In this document: piece after piece, positions 19,085-30,490 of the stretch
Numbering within the stretch: the stretch's first letter is position 1
How the letters are laid out: each line of letters opens with the position of its first letter
Source of the DNA: Chara braunii
Lineage: Eukaryota > Streptophyta > Charophyceae > Charales > Characeae
Assembly (NCBI GenBank): GCA_003427395.1
Contig: BFEA01000125.1
Coordinates: 2,012,036-2,047,286, forward strand
Direction of reading: 5' to 3'
DNA: 35,251 bases
Made by a program: the position numbers and the translations under genes
Notes under the pieces: generated by a model
Seen by the model: the letters and a program-made list of their open reading frames with translations, nothing else
Databases searched by the model: none
What the model was told of the DNA's origin: nothing

Positions 19085-20085
19085 CCCCCCCCCCCCCCCC
19101 NNNNNNNNNNNNNNNNNNNNNNNNNNNNNNNNNNNNNNNNNNNNNNNNNNNNNNNNNNNNNNNNNNNNNNNNNNNNNNNNNNNNNNNNNNNNNNNNNNNN
19201 NNNNNNNNNNNNNNNNNNNNNNNNNNNNNNNNNNNNNNNNNNNNNNNNNNNNNNNNNNNNNNNNNNNNNNNNNNNNNNNNNNNNNNNNNNNNNNNNNNNN
19301 NNNNNNNNNNNNNNNNNNNNNNNNNNNNNNNNNNNNNNNNNNNNNNNNNNNNNNNNNNNNNNNNNNNNNNNNNNNNNNNNNNNNNNNNNNNNNNNNNNNN
19401 NNNNNNNNNNNNNNNNNNNNNNNNNNNNNNNNNNNNNNNNNNNNNNNNNNNNNNNNNNNNNNNNNNNNNNNNNNNNNNNNNNNNNNNNNNNNNNNNNNNN
19501 NNNNNNNNNNNNNNNNNNNNNNNNNNNNNNNNNNNNNNNNNNNNNNNNNNNNNNNNNNNNNNNNNNNNNNNNNNNNNNNNNNNNNNNNNNNNNNNNNNNN
19601 NNNNNNNNNNNNNNNNNNNNNNNNNNNNNNNNNNNNNNNNNNNNNNNNNNNNNNNNNNNNNNNNNNNNNNNNNNNNNNNNNNNNNNNNNNNNNNNNNNNN
19701 NNNNNNNNNNNNNNNNNNNNNNNNNNNNNNNNNNNNNNNNNNNNNNNNNNNNNNNNNNNNNNNNNNNNNNNNNNNNNNNNNNNNNNNNNNNNNNNNNNNN
19801 NNNNNNNNNNNNNNNNNNNNNNNNNNNNNNNNNNNNNNNNNNNNNNNNNNNNNNNNNNNNNNNNNNNNNNNNNNNNNNNNNNNNNNNNNNNNNNNNNNNN
19901 NNNNNNNNNNNNNNNNNNNNNNNNNNNNNNNNNNNNNNNNNNNNNNNNNNNNNNNNNNNNNNNNNNNNNNNNNNNNNNNNNNNNNNNNNNNNNNNNNNNN
20001 NNNNNNNNNNNNNNNNNNNNNNNNNNNNNNNNNNNNNNNNNNNNNNNNNNNNNNNNNNNNNNNNNNNNNNNNNNNNNNNNNNNNN
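19085..20085. other. C-run followed by assembly gap
   Basis: Sixteen C residues (19,085-19,100) precede 985 N (19,101-20,085). Apparent long reading frames crossing the gap are artefacts. Confidence 0.95.
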
Positions 20086-20179
<94 letters not shown>

Positions 20180-20210
20180 GGTTGCTCTCTCAATACTTGT
20201 ATCACTCTGG

Positions 20211-20256
<46 letters not shown>

Positions 20257-20260
20257 TATG
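20086..20260. repeat. CT/TC microsatellite with ATCT tail
   Basis: An uninterrupted TC array at 20,086-20,174 touches the gap edge. A second CT-rich block lies at 20,211-20,243, ending in three to four ATCT units. The array probably extends into the gap and may have caused the assembly break. Confidence 0.95.
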
Positions 20261-20969
20261 TGCTACTACTAGGATCGTAATTCTGGACACATCCGCTCTA
20301 CTTCAACTGCAACTTCAGCTATGGCAGCTATGGCCGCCTTCTCCTTCCTCAACCCTAACTGGTGTGCCGCCAAGCAGGCCCTCTGGCGCACAGCCCAAGC
20401 TGTGAGGTCACACAAGGCACCAGCAGCGCTTCCGTGAATGATGTGAGCTGCACTGTAGCAGCTATTAATAGTTGCTTCACTTGGCCTTGGTTTGCTTCGG
20501 ACCGGTACCGGTCACCCGCAGCCTGTCTGCTGCATGAAGTTTGGTGGCAGGGTACCTTCCGGACTTTTCCTGGGACGCTGCTGCAAAATTGGACTTTGGG
20601 CCTGGACTTCTTTTGTCGGGTACCGATTGCACGTTTACCGGTCTGCTTGTACGGTACCGGCCCAACATCGACTTAGGACGTTTCGGCCGCCTACAGACCT
20701 AAGGACCCTAACGACCCTACCTGGGACTCACCTCCTGGGGACAGGTGGGACTGGGCCCAACTGGGACTGGGACAATTTGGGACCCTGGAACTGGCACTCG
20801 GGTGTCTGCAATGTGAAATCCTGTCAAAACAGACGACAGCTGAAATGCAAATGAAACACAGTTGATACGAGATTACAGGAGAAGTAACTTCAGTTGGAAC
20901 GGTCCTCCCCCAAGTTCAAATGTTCCGGGGTTTCTTGCTTCCCCTTTTTTTTAAACCTTTTTTAAAGTG
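20261..20969. other. Gene-free stretch with GGTACC and GGGACTGG words
   Basis: No gene recognised. 20,495-20,665 contains five ggtacc/gtaccgg words, and 20,720-20,790 repeats gggac/tgggac in short steps. It could be a degraded LTR or satellite-like DNA, without enough evidence for either. Confidence 0.35.
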
Positions 20970-21060
20970 TTTTTTTTTTTTTTTTTTTTTTTTAAGACTC
21001 GCCCCTTCTGTTCTGGGGAGCATCAGTCCGGGTCACCTCCACCGGCAGGAAATGCAAAAA
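20970..21060 (-). mobile_element. SINE-like 3' end with poly(A) tail (copy C)
   Basis: A 24-T run at 20,970-20,993 (a poly(A) tail on the minus strand) is followed by ccccttctgttctggggagc and atcagtccgg, then accggcag. The same order (T-run, ccccttc..ttctgggg, atcagtccgg, accggcaag) occurs in the two copies at 30.5-31.2 kb. Beyond about 21,060 the similarity fades, so this copy is partial or from another subfamily. Confidence 0.5.
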
Positions 21061-21523
21061 ATAATATTCTTGCATGCTTCTCCCCATTAAGGCTGAGAGA
21101 ACCATAGCCAGTACTGCTTCTGACACCACAAGCCAGATTTCCTCCTCCACCGATTACTTAGCCAAACATCATTGAATGCTTCCAAGAAGGAAGGATTAAC
21201 TGCTGGGCTATGTCACCCCCAAATACAGCGCTTCTATGGAATCCAGTATGAATAGATCACATACTCAGCCGGAGAGATCCCTGCCCTCCACTACAGCAAT
21301 CTCTGTTGCTATCATAATCGTGAAGAACCTACCGAACAGAGAATAACCATGTTACCAGGCCTCGGCACACCAGGTGGCTCAGTGACTCTCTATTTATCCC
21401 ACCTTCCTGTCCTAAGAAGCTATGATCATCGAAGTTCATCAGAAAGAGAAGAACCATGACTGTACCATCCCCAAAAGAACAGGGAGGAAGCATAGCTTTC
21501 GAGCAGCAGCACCCCCGCGAATG
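21061..21523. other. Gene-free stretch beside the LTR element
   Basis: No gene, tRNA or repeat recognised. Confidence 0.4.
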
Positions 21524-21527
21524 TCTG

Positions 21528-22646
21528 TGCAAGGAACATGAGCGATAGCGAACTTCAGAAATCAAACAGCATCATACACATGAGACCAGATAGTCGTGAC
21601 CTCGAACCAAGAGCAGAATTGCATCACGAGTTTCATCAAATAAGAGCACAGCAAAAGATCATAATTGACAATGCTGGAATAGTCTCATCATCATCAACGA
21701 AGAACCAATGTCGATATCCTATCTGGCGCTCGGCGCCCAGACTACAGATGGCAGATCCTATCTCGCCTATCTATGATGCCACTGATGACGTCAACAGCTC
21801 CCCGAAGTACGAGCAGATCTCGGCCAATGCCGTTCGCCTCAAGCACCAGGTATGTCTTACGTATCACTCACAACCTTGATCCCCAACTCACAGATGCCAC
21901 ATGCACCCAAGAACCGCCATGCACCCCATCCAGCATACAGCAGCGCAGCTCGGCTATGGCTGCCTGCTCCTTCCAGCTCGCCCGTGAGCGCGTGAGCGCT
22001 GGCCAGCGTTAGCGCAGCATCGCTTGCGCAGCATGCAGCCAGTGCCCGAATGCCCAATGCGTGGGCAGGCCCTTTCCTAAATGGAAGTGGCCTGCCTGCC
22101 CTGCATGCAGCCTGGCTGCACTGGGCCCCTGCCCAGAAGCTTGCGTGGGCAGGCCCTTTCCTAAATGGAAGTGGCCTGCCTGCCCTGCATGCAGCCTGGC
22201 TGCACTGGGCCNTGCACTGGGCCCCTGCCCAGAAGCTTGCGTGGGCAGGCCCTTTCCTAAATGGAAGTGGCCTGCCTGCCCTGCATGCAGCCTGGCTGCA
22301 CTGGGCCTCTGCCCAGAAGCTTCCGGTAGGCCCAGAGAGACTGAGCCCCAGTCCAAACGAATCAGGCCCTGGGCCTGTGGTGGTTGCCCGTGTGCAACTG
22401 CCTGCGGCCTGTGTTTGGTCCCTATTCCGAATCTGGCCCAGGGCCTGCCTCAGTCACATTTGAAAGAGGCAGCCTGGGCCTGGGCGCTCTCAACCAACTG
22501 GCGCTGCGCAACTGCCTGAATTTCCCCAGTTGCGTGTTGACCCCAAAATGGGCCTGTAGGCCTTCGTTGAGCCTGCCTTCACTTAGGGCGGCCGACTGTA
22601 CAGAAAATAGGGCCCAGAAGGGCATATCGAGGCCTTGAGCCTCGCA
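21528..22646 (-). repeat. 3' LTR of the Ty3/gypsy element (1,119 bp)
   Basis: Direct repeat of 29,577-30,490, bounded by TG and CA. It is 205 bp longer than its partner. The excess is two extra copies of an 84-bp unit including a 12-bp stutter (180 bp), a 14-bp duplication near 22,015-22,035, and an 11-bp insertion near 21,611-21,625. Confidence 0.93.
22059..22322. repeat. 84-bp tandem repeat inside the 3' LTR, three copies
   Basis: Units start at 22,059, 22,143 and 22,239; the second is lengthened by a 12-bp duplication (tgcactgggccn) that contains the single N at 22,212. Each unit holds inverted words (gggcaggcc against ggcctgcc and ggcccctgccc), so each can fold. The 5' LTR has one unit (30,083-30,166). 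Confidence 0.93.
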
Positions 22647-23205
22647 TTCCCTCCTCCACACTTCGCTAGTCCTCTGAGAAGTTCTTTCAATCTGGCGCTT
22701 TCCTTTCTGCAGCATCTTCTCGTAGTGGGCGGCAACCTGTGGAGCGTTCTGCATCAGTTCCTCCCGTGTAAACCATCTATCCTCCTTAGGATCACTGTGA
22801 TGTCTGAACGGAACGCGGTACTGCAGCTTCGGTTTCGGAGGACGTCCCCTGCCTGTAGGTCTTGGAACTGGCATTTCCTTGTGATCCACAATATCATCGA
22901 TGTTGACCTCTCCATCCATGGTTGGGGGCAGCATTGAGCAACGAGAAGGAAACTGGTCAGTCTCCTTGAAATGTGCGAGCTTGGAGGCGTGAAAGACTGG
23001 GTAAGTGCGAAGGTGACCAGGGTTCTGAACTACATATGAAGGCCCATGCGGATCATCCCCAACGATATCTAGAACCTCCCAGGGTCCAAAGTACTGTGGC
23101 ATGAGCTTGCGGGAGATCCCGTGCTCCTGACCCAGTTCTGAGGACTTTACCCAGACTCTGTCCCCTACCTGGAATGTAGATGGGCGGCGGTGCTTTTGTC
23201 AGACT
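22422..23205 (-). pseudogene. pol C-terminal part: integrase tail and chromodomain-like segment
   Basis: It continues integrase in a new frame after a frameshift near 23,200. The translation shows HRRPSTFQVGDRVWVKSSEL (the GPY/F-module start of integrases), then FGPWEVL and YPVFHASKLAHF. A chromodomain-like stretch follows: IDDIVDHKEMP, LQYRVPF, DRWFTREELMQNAPQVAAHYE, near 22,700-22,910. Such chromodomains in chromoviruses bind modified histones and steer insertion. The usual central Trp block (VKWKG-like) reads VPFRHH here, so chromatin binding may be altered. The frame passes through the polypurine tract into the LTR for about 75 codons. Confidence 0.8.
22647..22657 (-). other. Polypurine tract
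   Basis: On the minus strand GGAGGAGGGAA directly abuts the first base of the 3' LTR, the expected place for the primer of plus-strand DNA synthesis. Confidence 0.85.
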
Positions 23206-25840
23206 CTATCATCGCCGCCTGTGCCCTGTGGATCTGTTCCACTGCCTGCTGCATTAGTTGTTCATATCGATAGGCGAACTCTAGTGTGCCAGGTGCAGCA
23301 GTTGGCTGGTTCTCAGGTAATAGGAAATCCAGTGGTAGTCTAGGCTTGAAAGTCAGTTGCAGACTGTTAGGGCTCACCCCAGTAGCCCTGTGGACAGCGT
23401 TGTTGTACAGGCTGGTGATGAGAGCAAGTTTCTCATCCCAGTCCACCTGATTGGGCTTGATGTAATGCCGCAACAGGTGTTGTACAACGCGGTTCAACTG
23501 CTCTGCTTGGCCGTTTGCCTCTGGGTGGTTCCCAGAGGTCATCTGCAGCTGTGTACCCTGTTCTGCAGCTGCAGCCTTCCACAACTCACTTGTGACTCTG
23601 ACATCCCTGTCACTAACAATAGACTTAGGAAGCCCAAAGTCCCTGACCCAGTTCTCCTTGAAGAGTCTAATCACATACTCCGATTTCGCTGTTTCAGGCA
23701 TTGCCACTAATCTAGCATATTTACTAAACCTATCCACAATGACAAAGATGTGTCTCATTCCACTCTTGCTGGTGACCAGCGTGTCCATGAAGTCCATGGA
23801 CAGGCTTTCACCGGGCCTTTCTGGAATCGGAAGGGGCTTAAGGAGCCCAAGAGGGGCCTGTGTACATGGCTTGTCCCTCTGACATACTTGACAAGTCTCT
23901 ACGTACAGCTTGGCATCTGTCATCATCGTGGGCCACCAGAACTGCTGCAGCAAATTGGCTGCAGTCTTCTTGTACCCAAAATGTCCTGTGGCATCATGAC
24001 ACTCTCCTAAAAATAAACTATGCAATGACTCCCGATTAGGCACACACAAACGTTTATTCCCGGCCTTCTCAAGGAACAGCAGGCCGTTGACCAACTCAAA
24101 CTCGGCAGAAGTTACTTTGTCCTTCGCCTCGAGTCTGCGTATGATCTCGGCCATAAATGGATCCTCGCGATAGGCTTCCACCAAAGAACGAGTAACATCG
24201 TCCGCAAGCCCAAACTCAGTGATCACCGCACCGGAGAAGTCTGGCCTACGCGACAGCACATCAACAACTTTATTATACTCCCCCTTGATGTACTGGGGTT
24301 CGAAGTCGTACTGCTCAATGACTTCGATCCAAAGCTTCAGGGCGTCGGAGAATACCGGTTGCGTCTTCATCCAACGCAGGGTCTGATGATCAGTCCTGAC
24401 GTAGAAGAAACGACCTAGGAGGTAGTGCCTCCAATGGATTAGCGCTTTGTAGATCGCATAGAGCTCCTTCTCATAGGTGGACTTGGCCAACTTCTGAGAG
24501 GGCATTTTTTTGGACATGTACTCCACATGCCTCAACTTTGGCCCCTCCTGCTGCGTGAGCACGACGCCAATGCCATATTCGCTAGCATCCGTGGTGACTA
24601 TAAACGGCTTGTCAGGATCAGGAAGTTTCAAGACCTCATAGTGTGTCAGAGCATGCTTCAGATGTCTGAAAGCAGCCGCACACCTGTCTGTCCACTCCCA
24701 TGGGGTGTCAAGGCGGGTCAGGTCCGTCAAAGGGGCGACCACTATACTATAGTTCTTGACGAAGTTGCGGTAGTCGTCGGTCATCCCCAAGAAGGACCTC
24801 ATCTCATTCACAGACTGAGGCCGCGGCCAGTCACGAATGCTGGCCACCTTTGCGTCATCGGGCCTCAATCCCTCTGCGGAAATCTCATGACCCAAGTACA
24901 AGATACGGGTGCGGCCAAACTCGCACTTCTCGCCGTTAATCTTGAACTTGTGCTGTCGGAGGAGACTAAGGACTTTGTCTAAATGACCAATGTGCTCCTC
25001 GACAGTCCTACTGAAGATAAGTATGTCATCGAGGTACACGATGACAAACTTGTCCAGGTAGTCATGAAAGATCCGGTTCATTGCGTGCTGAAAGGTGCCA
25101 GGAGCATTGCAAAGGTCGAAAGGCATCACCACAAACTCGTACAGACCGTACCTTGTTTGAAATGTGGTTTTGTGTTCATCCTCGGGCCGGATTGCAATCT
25201 GATGGTTCCTGGACTTCAGATCTATCTTCCTGAAGTACCGACACCCTTGCACTCGGTCCAACAAGTCATCGATGTGCGGCAGGGGCTCTCGATTCTTGAC
25301 AGTGATGGCATTGAGGCCCCTACAGTCAATGCACATCCTCAAAGTTCCCCCCTTCTTCGGTACAAATAAGACAGGAGATCCGTAAGGGGAGACACTCGGC
25401 TGGATCCAACCCTTCTCTATGAGTTCCTTGAGTTGCCGATGAAGCTCATCAAGCTCGCCTGGAGACATCGGATAGATCCTACCCTTCAGAATACTAGACC
25501 TTGGGATAATCTCTATCGCGTGGACGACCTCCCTTTCAACAACCCCTTTCGGCTTTTTGAATAGATCAGGGTATTTAGCGACAACTCCCTCTATCTCCGA
25601 CGGCATTTTCACCGGCTCGCCTGCTGCAGAGACATAAACTAGATACATACCCTCCGCTGGATTTTGCTTATAGTAATTATAGAACGCGCCCGCACACATG
25701 CATCCGTAGGACTCGAGCAGGCTACTAGCCTTAAACTTACGTAATTTGGCGGTCCCTCCACTGGGCAGTGTGTGCTTGACCACTTTTCGGTCCCAGTCAA
25801 AGTGGGGCTGTGCAACCGAAAGATAGTATTGGGAGATCAT
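23165..25840 (-). pseudogene. pol: reverse transcriptase, RNase H and integrase
   Basis: An open stretch of 891 codons, the best preserved part of the element. RT occupies about 60-300: VPKKGGTLRMCIDCRGLN and VYLDDILIFS, with catalytic YLDD at 269-272; the usual DLRSGYHQ block reads DLKSRNHQ. RNase H starts near 415 (TTDASEYGIG, Asp418). Integrase has the HHCC zinc site (HDATGH, then CQVC) and the catalytic triad Asp683, Asp744 and Glu780, a D-x35-E spacing. The reverse transcriptase copies element RNA and integrase inserts the DNA copy. The start is not native: a frameshift just upstream separates this frame from protease, and another near 23,200 cuts off the integrase tail. Confidence 0.93.
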
Positions 25841-25849
25841 CGCTGACTA

Positions 25850-26515
25850 GGAACGAGACGTGATGTCTCAGTTCCCCTCCCGCGTACGGGAAAAGACACT
25901 TTATGTCTGTGAGGTAGTGGTTGACTACCATGCGCTGTTTGTTGGCACAGGTCGACTCCACAGGTCAACTCAGGCGCTGCACTTGCCCCTATAAGCGCAG
26001 CCTCTCAGCGCACGCGCGACTAATGAAATTCCGCGTTGAGCAAGTGTCATAATAGGCGTCGGCCTTACGGCCGCCGAGGACTACCTCGCCGACGATCAAC
26101 TCACCCTTAGCGGCTTTGGCCATGGCCGTCCAAGAAGCTAGCGGGTCTGATTTAGACAACTCCTCCTCTAACTCCTCTAAGGACTCAAAGACATTCAGCG
26201 AACAGAGGATCGCTGGGTCCGAATGTGTTTGGGGGACGACGATAGAGTCCGTAGCTTGGGCCATCTCTCGAGATGGTGAGGGTGTGTCCACCACCTTGAC
26301 CCTATCAGGAACAACTACTATTCCTACTGGCCCGACGTGTTTCCCGGAGCAGTGCCAGAACTGCTGGCCACATTGCTACCTACGGAAGCGGAGCATCCCA
26401 TCGCCTGCCCCATTGTAGGTGGGATCTTCTCGGTCACCTTCTTGTTCCGGCACTTGAACTGGTTATGGCCATATTGGCCACAATGGATACAAGCCTGCTG
26501 GGTGTACCGATCTCG
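25850..26515 (-). pseudogene. Gag zinc knuckle and aspartic protease remnant
   Basis: A CCHC knuckle (CIHCGQYGHNQFKC) sits at 26,450-26,491, directly downstream of a TGA at 26,514-26,516 that splits it from the Gag frame. After a frameshift the protease region reads GGRKADAYYDTCSTRNFIS near 26,010-26,065, then stops at 25,986-25,988. The active-site triplet expected as D-S/T-G is DTC here, so the Gly is lost. In life the knuckle binds element RNA and the protease matures the polyprotein. A further in-frame TGA occurs near 25,955. Confidence 0.8.
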
Positions 26516-28289
26516 TCACACGTCCTCAGTTAGACCCGCTTTCTCCCATGGAGGAGCATTGGGGTCAACTTGACTCCTAGACCGGGAACCTCCACGGCGT
26601 CTACCAGTCGCCTTACCTTTCTGGACTGATGCAGCGACTACTCCACCCCCTGAAGCCTCTACGCTGCCCGCCTCTGTACCTACTCCCTCCTGGAAGTCGT
26701 CTTCTAACTCGATGGTTGAACCGTCGTTGTCGACGAACATTATGCGACCCTTCGCCTTCCAGTTGGGAGGCAGTGACTTCTTCCTACCATCCGTTGTGGG
26801 TGCATGTCCATGCCCTATCTTTGCTTCTAGGTCTAGGGCCTTCTTGCTAAACGAGGGAAAGTTGTCCATGTTGATGTTGGCCTCACCTACCAACTGGTTC
26901 CTAAGAGGCATGGGAAAACATCTCAGGTAGGAGGTGAGTAAAACCTAGGGTCGTAGCGTACTCCAGGAACACAGATCAGACTGCGTCTGTGGCCTCCCTT
27001 ACTGACTTGAGTTGCTTGTTGTTCAGAGTCAGGATCGCGCCAGTGACCTTTCGAGCCTCTTGAGGATCATGCCACCTTTCTTCCACCAGCTTGAGGAAGT
27101 CATCCAATTTTTGGTTAACTGCCCAAGCGCGGAAGTCATGACCTTATCCTTGTAGCTGCACTAAACCACTCAACCATCTTGTTGCACTCCCCTCTAAATA
27201 AGAGGCAGCCACAAACACTTCCTCGTGCGGCAAGGTCAATTTACAATTGACATAGACCGACACTGACCTCAACCATGCGTTGAGGTCTTCGCCCTTCTTG
27301 TCCCCTGAGAAGGGCTTGGGGGAGGCGATGGCCGTCTTCGGGACCCAATGGCTTTGCCCTGGTACCTGTCCCACTCCAGGCTGTGGACCTTGGGGAACAG
27401 GCTGCTGCACTAGCTGCTGCTGGGGCTGTGTGCCCTGCGGCTGTGCAGGCTGCAAGACAGCAGGCTGCCTTATTACGGCAACCTGCGACGGAGGTTGGGA
27501 GTACACTGTCTGTATAAGAATCTGTACACTAGGACCTGCTGAGAACCCTCCTGTTAACGACATACCTAAGGAAACGGCTTGGACCGATGTTGGAGAGACA
27601 TATGGGGATACTCCAGTCACCGGTGGGACGAAGTGAGGAGGATGTACAACGGGCCAGGCACCGAGCCCGGACGGCGATGGTGCTGCCTGCGCTCGCACAA
27701 CCAGTACGGCCAGACTCTGCTGAATGTCCTGAAGGAGAGCCGTGTGGTGGTCCTGCATTTCTACTACACCTAGCAGGACTGTCTGCAGTGTCCTCACATC
27801 TGCATCCATGTGCGTCAGGTCCATTCTCTCTCACTCAATAACGTCCGCTTGTCTCCGCTGCACCCTTGCTCTTCTTCTAATCATTTTTTCTTTCTTTGCC
27901 CTTATCTCTCCTAGAGCCTTCTGTAGTTGTGCCTCTTGCAGTGCTGCCTGCTGTATGGCGACCTCTTCGGGGGTCAACACTATTGGCTGCCTTGCCATAA
28001 CGCCAGTGGACTGACTCAGGGTTTGTGCGATCGTTGACCCTACAGTCCCTGAACTACTAGCCTGGGAAGTCTGCTGCGCAGTAGTTGCCGTGGCTGCTGA
28101 AGCAGCGGCTTCGCTTGCGAACTCCCTGCTGGCCTTTGCTGCTGTAGCTCTCCGCTGCTGCTGCTGTCTCTCCCTAAGCTGGCAGAACAGGTACTTGTCG
28201 CCCTTTGGTCCTAATGCCAAATGGGCTATTGGGTGCCTAGCCGATCGCAAGATCCTGTAGTCCTCTCTAGTGTTCTCCCCGTCGCTCAT
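26516..28289 (-). pseudogene. gag, interrupted
   Basis: It starts at an ATG at 28,287-28,289 (MSDGENTRED). The N-terminal part is Gln/Ala-rich and helical. After an in-frame TGA (27,831-27,833) the same frame gives a Pro/Gln-rich linker, then the capsid-like Gag domain: PKPFSGDKKGEDLNAWL, EEVFVAASYLEGSATRWL. After a TAA near 27,141 it continues with RAWAVNQKLDDFLKLVEERW and LNNKQLKSVREATDAV. Another stop and a frameshift near 26,940 lead to SYLRCFPMPLRNQLVGE and a basic Arg/Gly tail. Gag packages the element RNA into particles. Three stops and one frameshift make this copy non-functional. Confidence 0.85.
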
Positions 28290-29555
28290 AAGCTACAAAA
28301 CTGCACACCGTCTGCACTAGGTCACTCATTCGATGCCTACCGCAGCGCCATGCACAAACCGATTTAAAAATAAATAAATTCATTAATTGGTGGCTAGGTC
28401 AGCGTATATACATTTGAGTCCAACAGGTAAGTTCAGATTCCTACAAACGAAGCTATCTTGACTTTGACTAGTTCACAAACAAGAAGCACAGTGAACACGA
28501 GACAGTTCTAACTATGTTGTCGGTCAGATGTTAATGGTTGTACATCTAACTAATCAAAATAAAAACAGAATCGTTTGTTGGGTCTGTTTGCAGAATGGTA
28601 TTTTGCCCGAACTTATCACCTGGAATCTACCCCTCCCTCAGTTCTTCCTGAATGTCTCTTGTTGGCAGCGCCCCTGAGCAATCCGGACAGCGTGCGTGTC
28701 TAAACGTGTGCAGACAGCCCACCCCTCTGCCCCGAGTCCCGCTGGGCTGGCCAGCCCTGCACACTTTTTATCCTCGCGTGCAGCGAGCCTTACACCGACC
28801 AATTGGCTGATCAGGAGTCGTTTTTATGGACGGCCCCCGAAGTCCTCAGGAATTATTTAACGTCGCAAACAGGACGACGATCACAGCCAATGGAAGGTCC
28901 CCACCGGTACTTATTTATAGACGTCCGGTACTCGTCTTTCCCATAGGGCTGGCCTGCCCCTCAAAACCCCTCTATAGCGCAGCGAGCAGACAAAGGACAA
29001 AGCAGCAAAGCATGCGTGCTCTACTCTTGGTGGGTTGGCATGGTGACCGTGACCCAGTGCTTCGTCCAGGGCCCTTCAGATATCATTGCCCTCTCCTTCC
29101 ATATGCTCCACGTGAACATTGACGACTTTCAAGGTTGAGCGCACTCGACTCCTCACATAAGAGGACTCTCAAGACAGAACACATCCTCACGGTAAGAAGT
29201 GTCGAAGAGGGTAGATAAGGTTAGGTGCAACGTACCTCAAAATAGCTGCCCCCAACCACAGATGTTCTCACCAGATGACCTGATGCCAACTGTGATGACC
29301 AATCGCTGCTTCGGCACAACCAGCATTACACCGCCGCTCCACCTCAGCATCAATCGCACATCAGATAGTTCTCAACTTCTCATCACACTGCGAACACCCA
29401 ATATACACCACGTAGCCTTCCTGGCGATCCCCTCTCCACGCGGGTCGCTTGCTTATCTTCGCCCTCCTCACTACACACTCCCTACGGCCGCTCGCTTAGC
29501 AGCCCGCATGCATGTACCGCATAGGCAGAAGACAAGCGCCAGATGAGCGCAACGT
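28290..29555 (-). other. 5' leader of the Ty3/gypsy element
   Basis: About 1.27 kb between primer site and gag start without a recognisable frame. It is long for a leader. 28,363-28,395 is AT-rich. Confidence 0.6.
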
Positions 29556-29573
29556 ACCACAGCTCCAATACCA
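29556..29573 (-). other. Primer binding site, initiator-Met tRNA type
   Basis: On the minus strand TGGTATTGGAGCTGTGGT lies three bases inside the 5' LTR. The usual plant site for initiator Met tRNA is TGGTATCAGAGCCATGGT (established knowledge). The two agree at 14 of 18 bases, and the four differences are all transitions that keep G-U pairing with the tRNA. Confidence 0.8.
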
Positions 29574-29576
29574 AAT

Positions 29577-30490
29577 TGCAAGGAAAATGAGTGATAGTGA
29601 ACTTCAGAAATCAAACAGCATCATACACATGAGAACAGATAGTCGCGACCTCGAACCAATAGCACGAGTTTCACCAAATAAGAGCACAGCAAAAGCTCAT
29701 AATTGACAATGCTGGAATAGTCTCATCATCATCAACGAAGAACCAATGTCGATATCCTCTCTGGCGCTCGGCGCCCAGACTACAGATGGCAGATCCTATC
29801 TAGCCTATCTACGATGCCACTGATGACGTCAACAACTCCCCGAAGTACGAGCAGATCTCGGCCAATGCCGTCCGCCTCAAGCACCAGGTATGTCTTACGT
29901 ATCGCTCACAACCTCGATCCTTAACTCACAGATGCCACATGCACCCAAGAACCACCATGCGCCCCATCCACCATACAGCATCGCAGCTCGGCTATGGCTT
30001 CCTCCTCCTTCCAGCTAACCCGTGAGCGCGTGTGCGCTGGCCAGCGTTAGCGCAGCATGCAGCCAGTGCCCGAATGCCCGATGCGTGGGCAGGCCCTTTC
30101 CTAAATGGAAGTGGCCTGCCTGCCTTGCGTGCAGCCTGGCTGCGCTGGGCCCCTGCCCAGAAGCTTCCGGTAGGCCCAGAGAGACTGAGCCGCAGTCCAA
30201 ACGAATCAGGCCCTGGGCCTGTGGTGGTTGCCCATGTGCAACTGCCTGCGGCCTGTGTTTGGTCCATATTCCGAATCTGGCTCAGGGCCTGCCTCAGTTA
30301 CATTTGAAAGAGGCAACCTGGGCCTGGGCGCTCTCAACCAACTGGCGCTGCACAACTGCCTGAATTTCCCCAGTTGCGTGTTGACCCCAAAATGGGCCTG
30401 TAGGTCTTAGTCGAGCCTGCCTTCACTTAGGGCGGCCGACTGTACAGAAAATAGGGCCCAGTAGGGCATATCGAGGCCTTGAGCCTCGCA
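29577..30490 (-). repeat. 5' LTR of the Ty3/gypsy element (914 bp)
   Basis: Starts TGCAAGG, ends CCTCGCA, followed by the TCTG target duplication. It carries one unit of the 84-bp repeat. In this orientation it should hold the promoter, but I could not identify a TATA box with confidence. Confidence 0.93.

Noticed and set aside
18723-20405. Long plus- and minus-strand frames of 400-560 codons across the gap
   Set aside because: They consist of N plus Ser-Leu or Arg-Glu runs from the CT microsatellite; artefacts.
22059-22322. CRISPR-like array
   Set aside because: Units are directly adjacent without unique spacers and lie in a retrotransposon LTR of a eukaryote.
22050-22519. Plus-strand frames with WKWPACPACSLAALG-type repeats
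   Set aside because: Translations of the 84-bp LTR tandem repeat; the repeat explains the pattern.
24527-25369. Plus-strand frames opposite pol
   Set aside because: Antisense shadows of the RT and RNase H coding strand.
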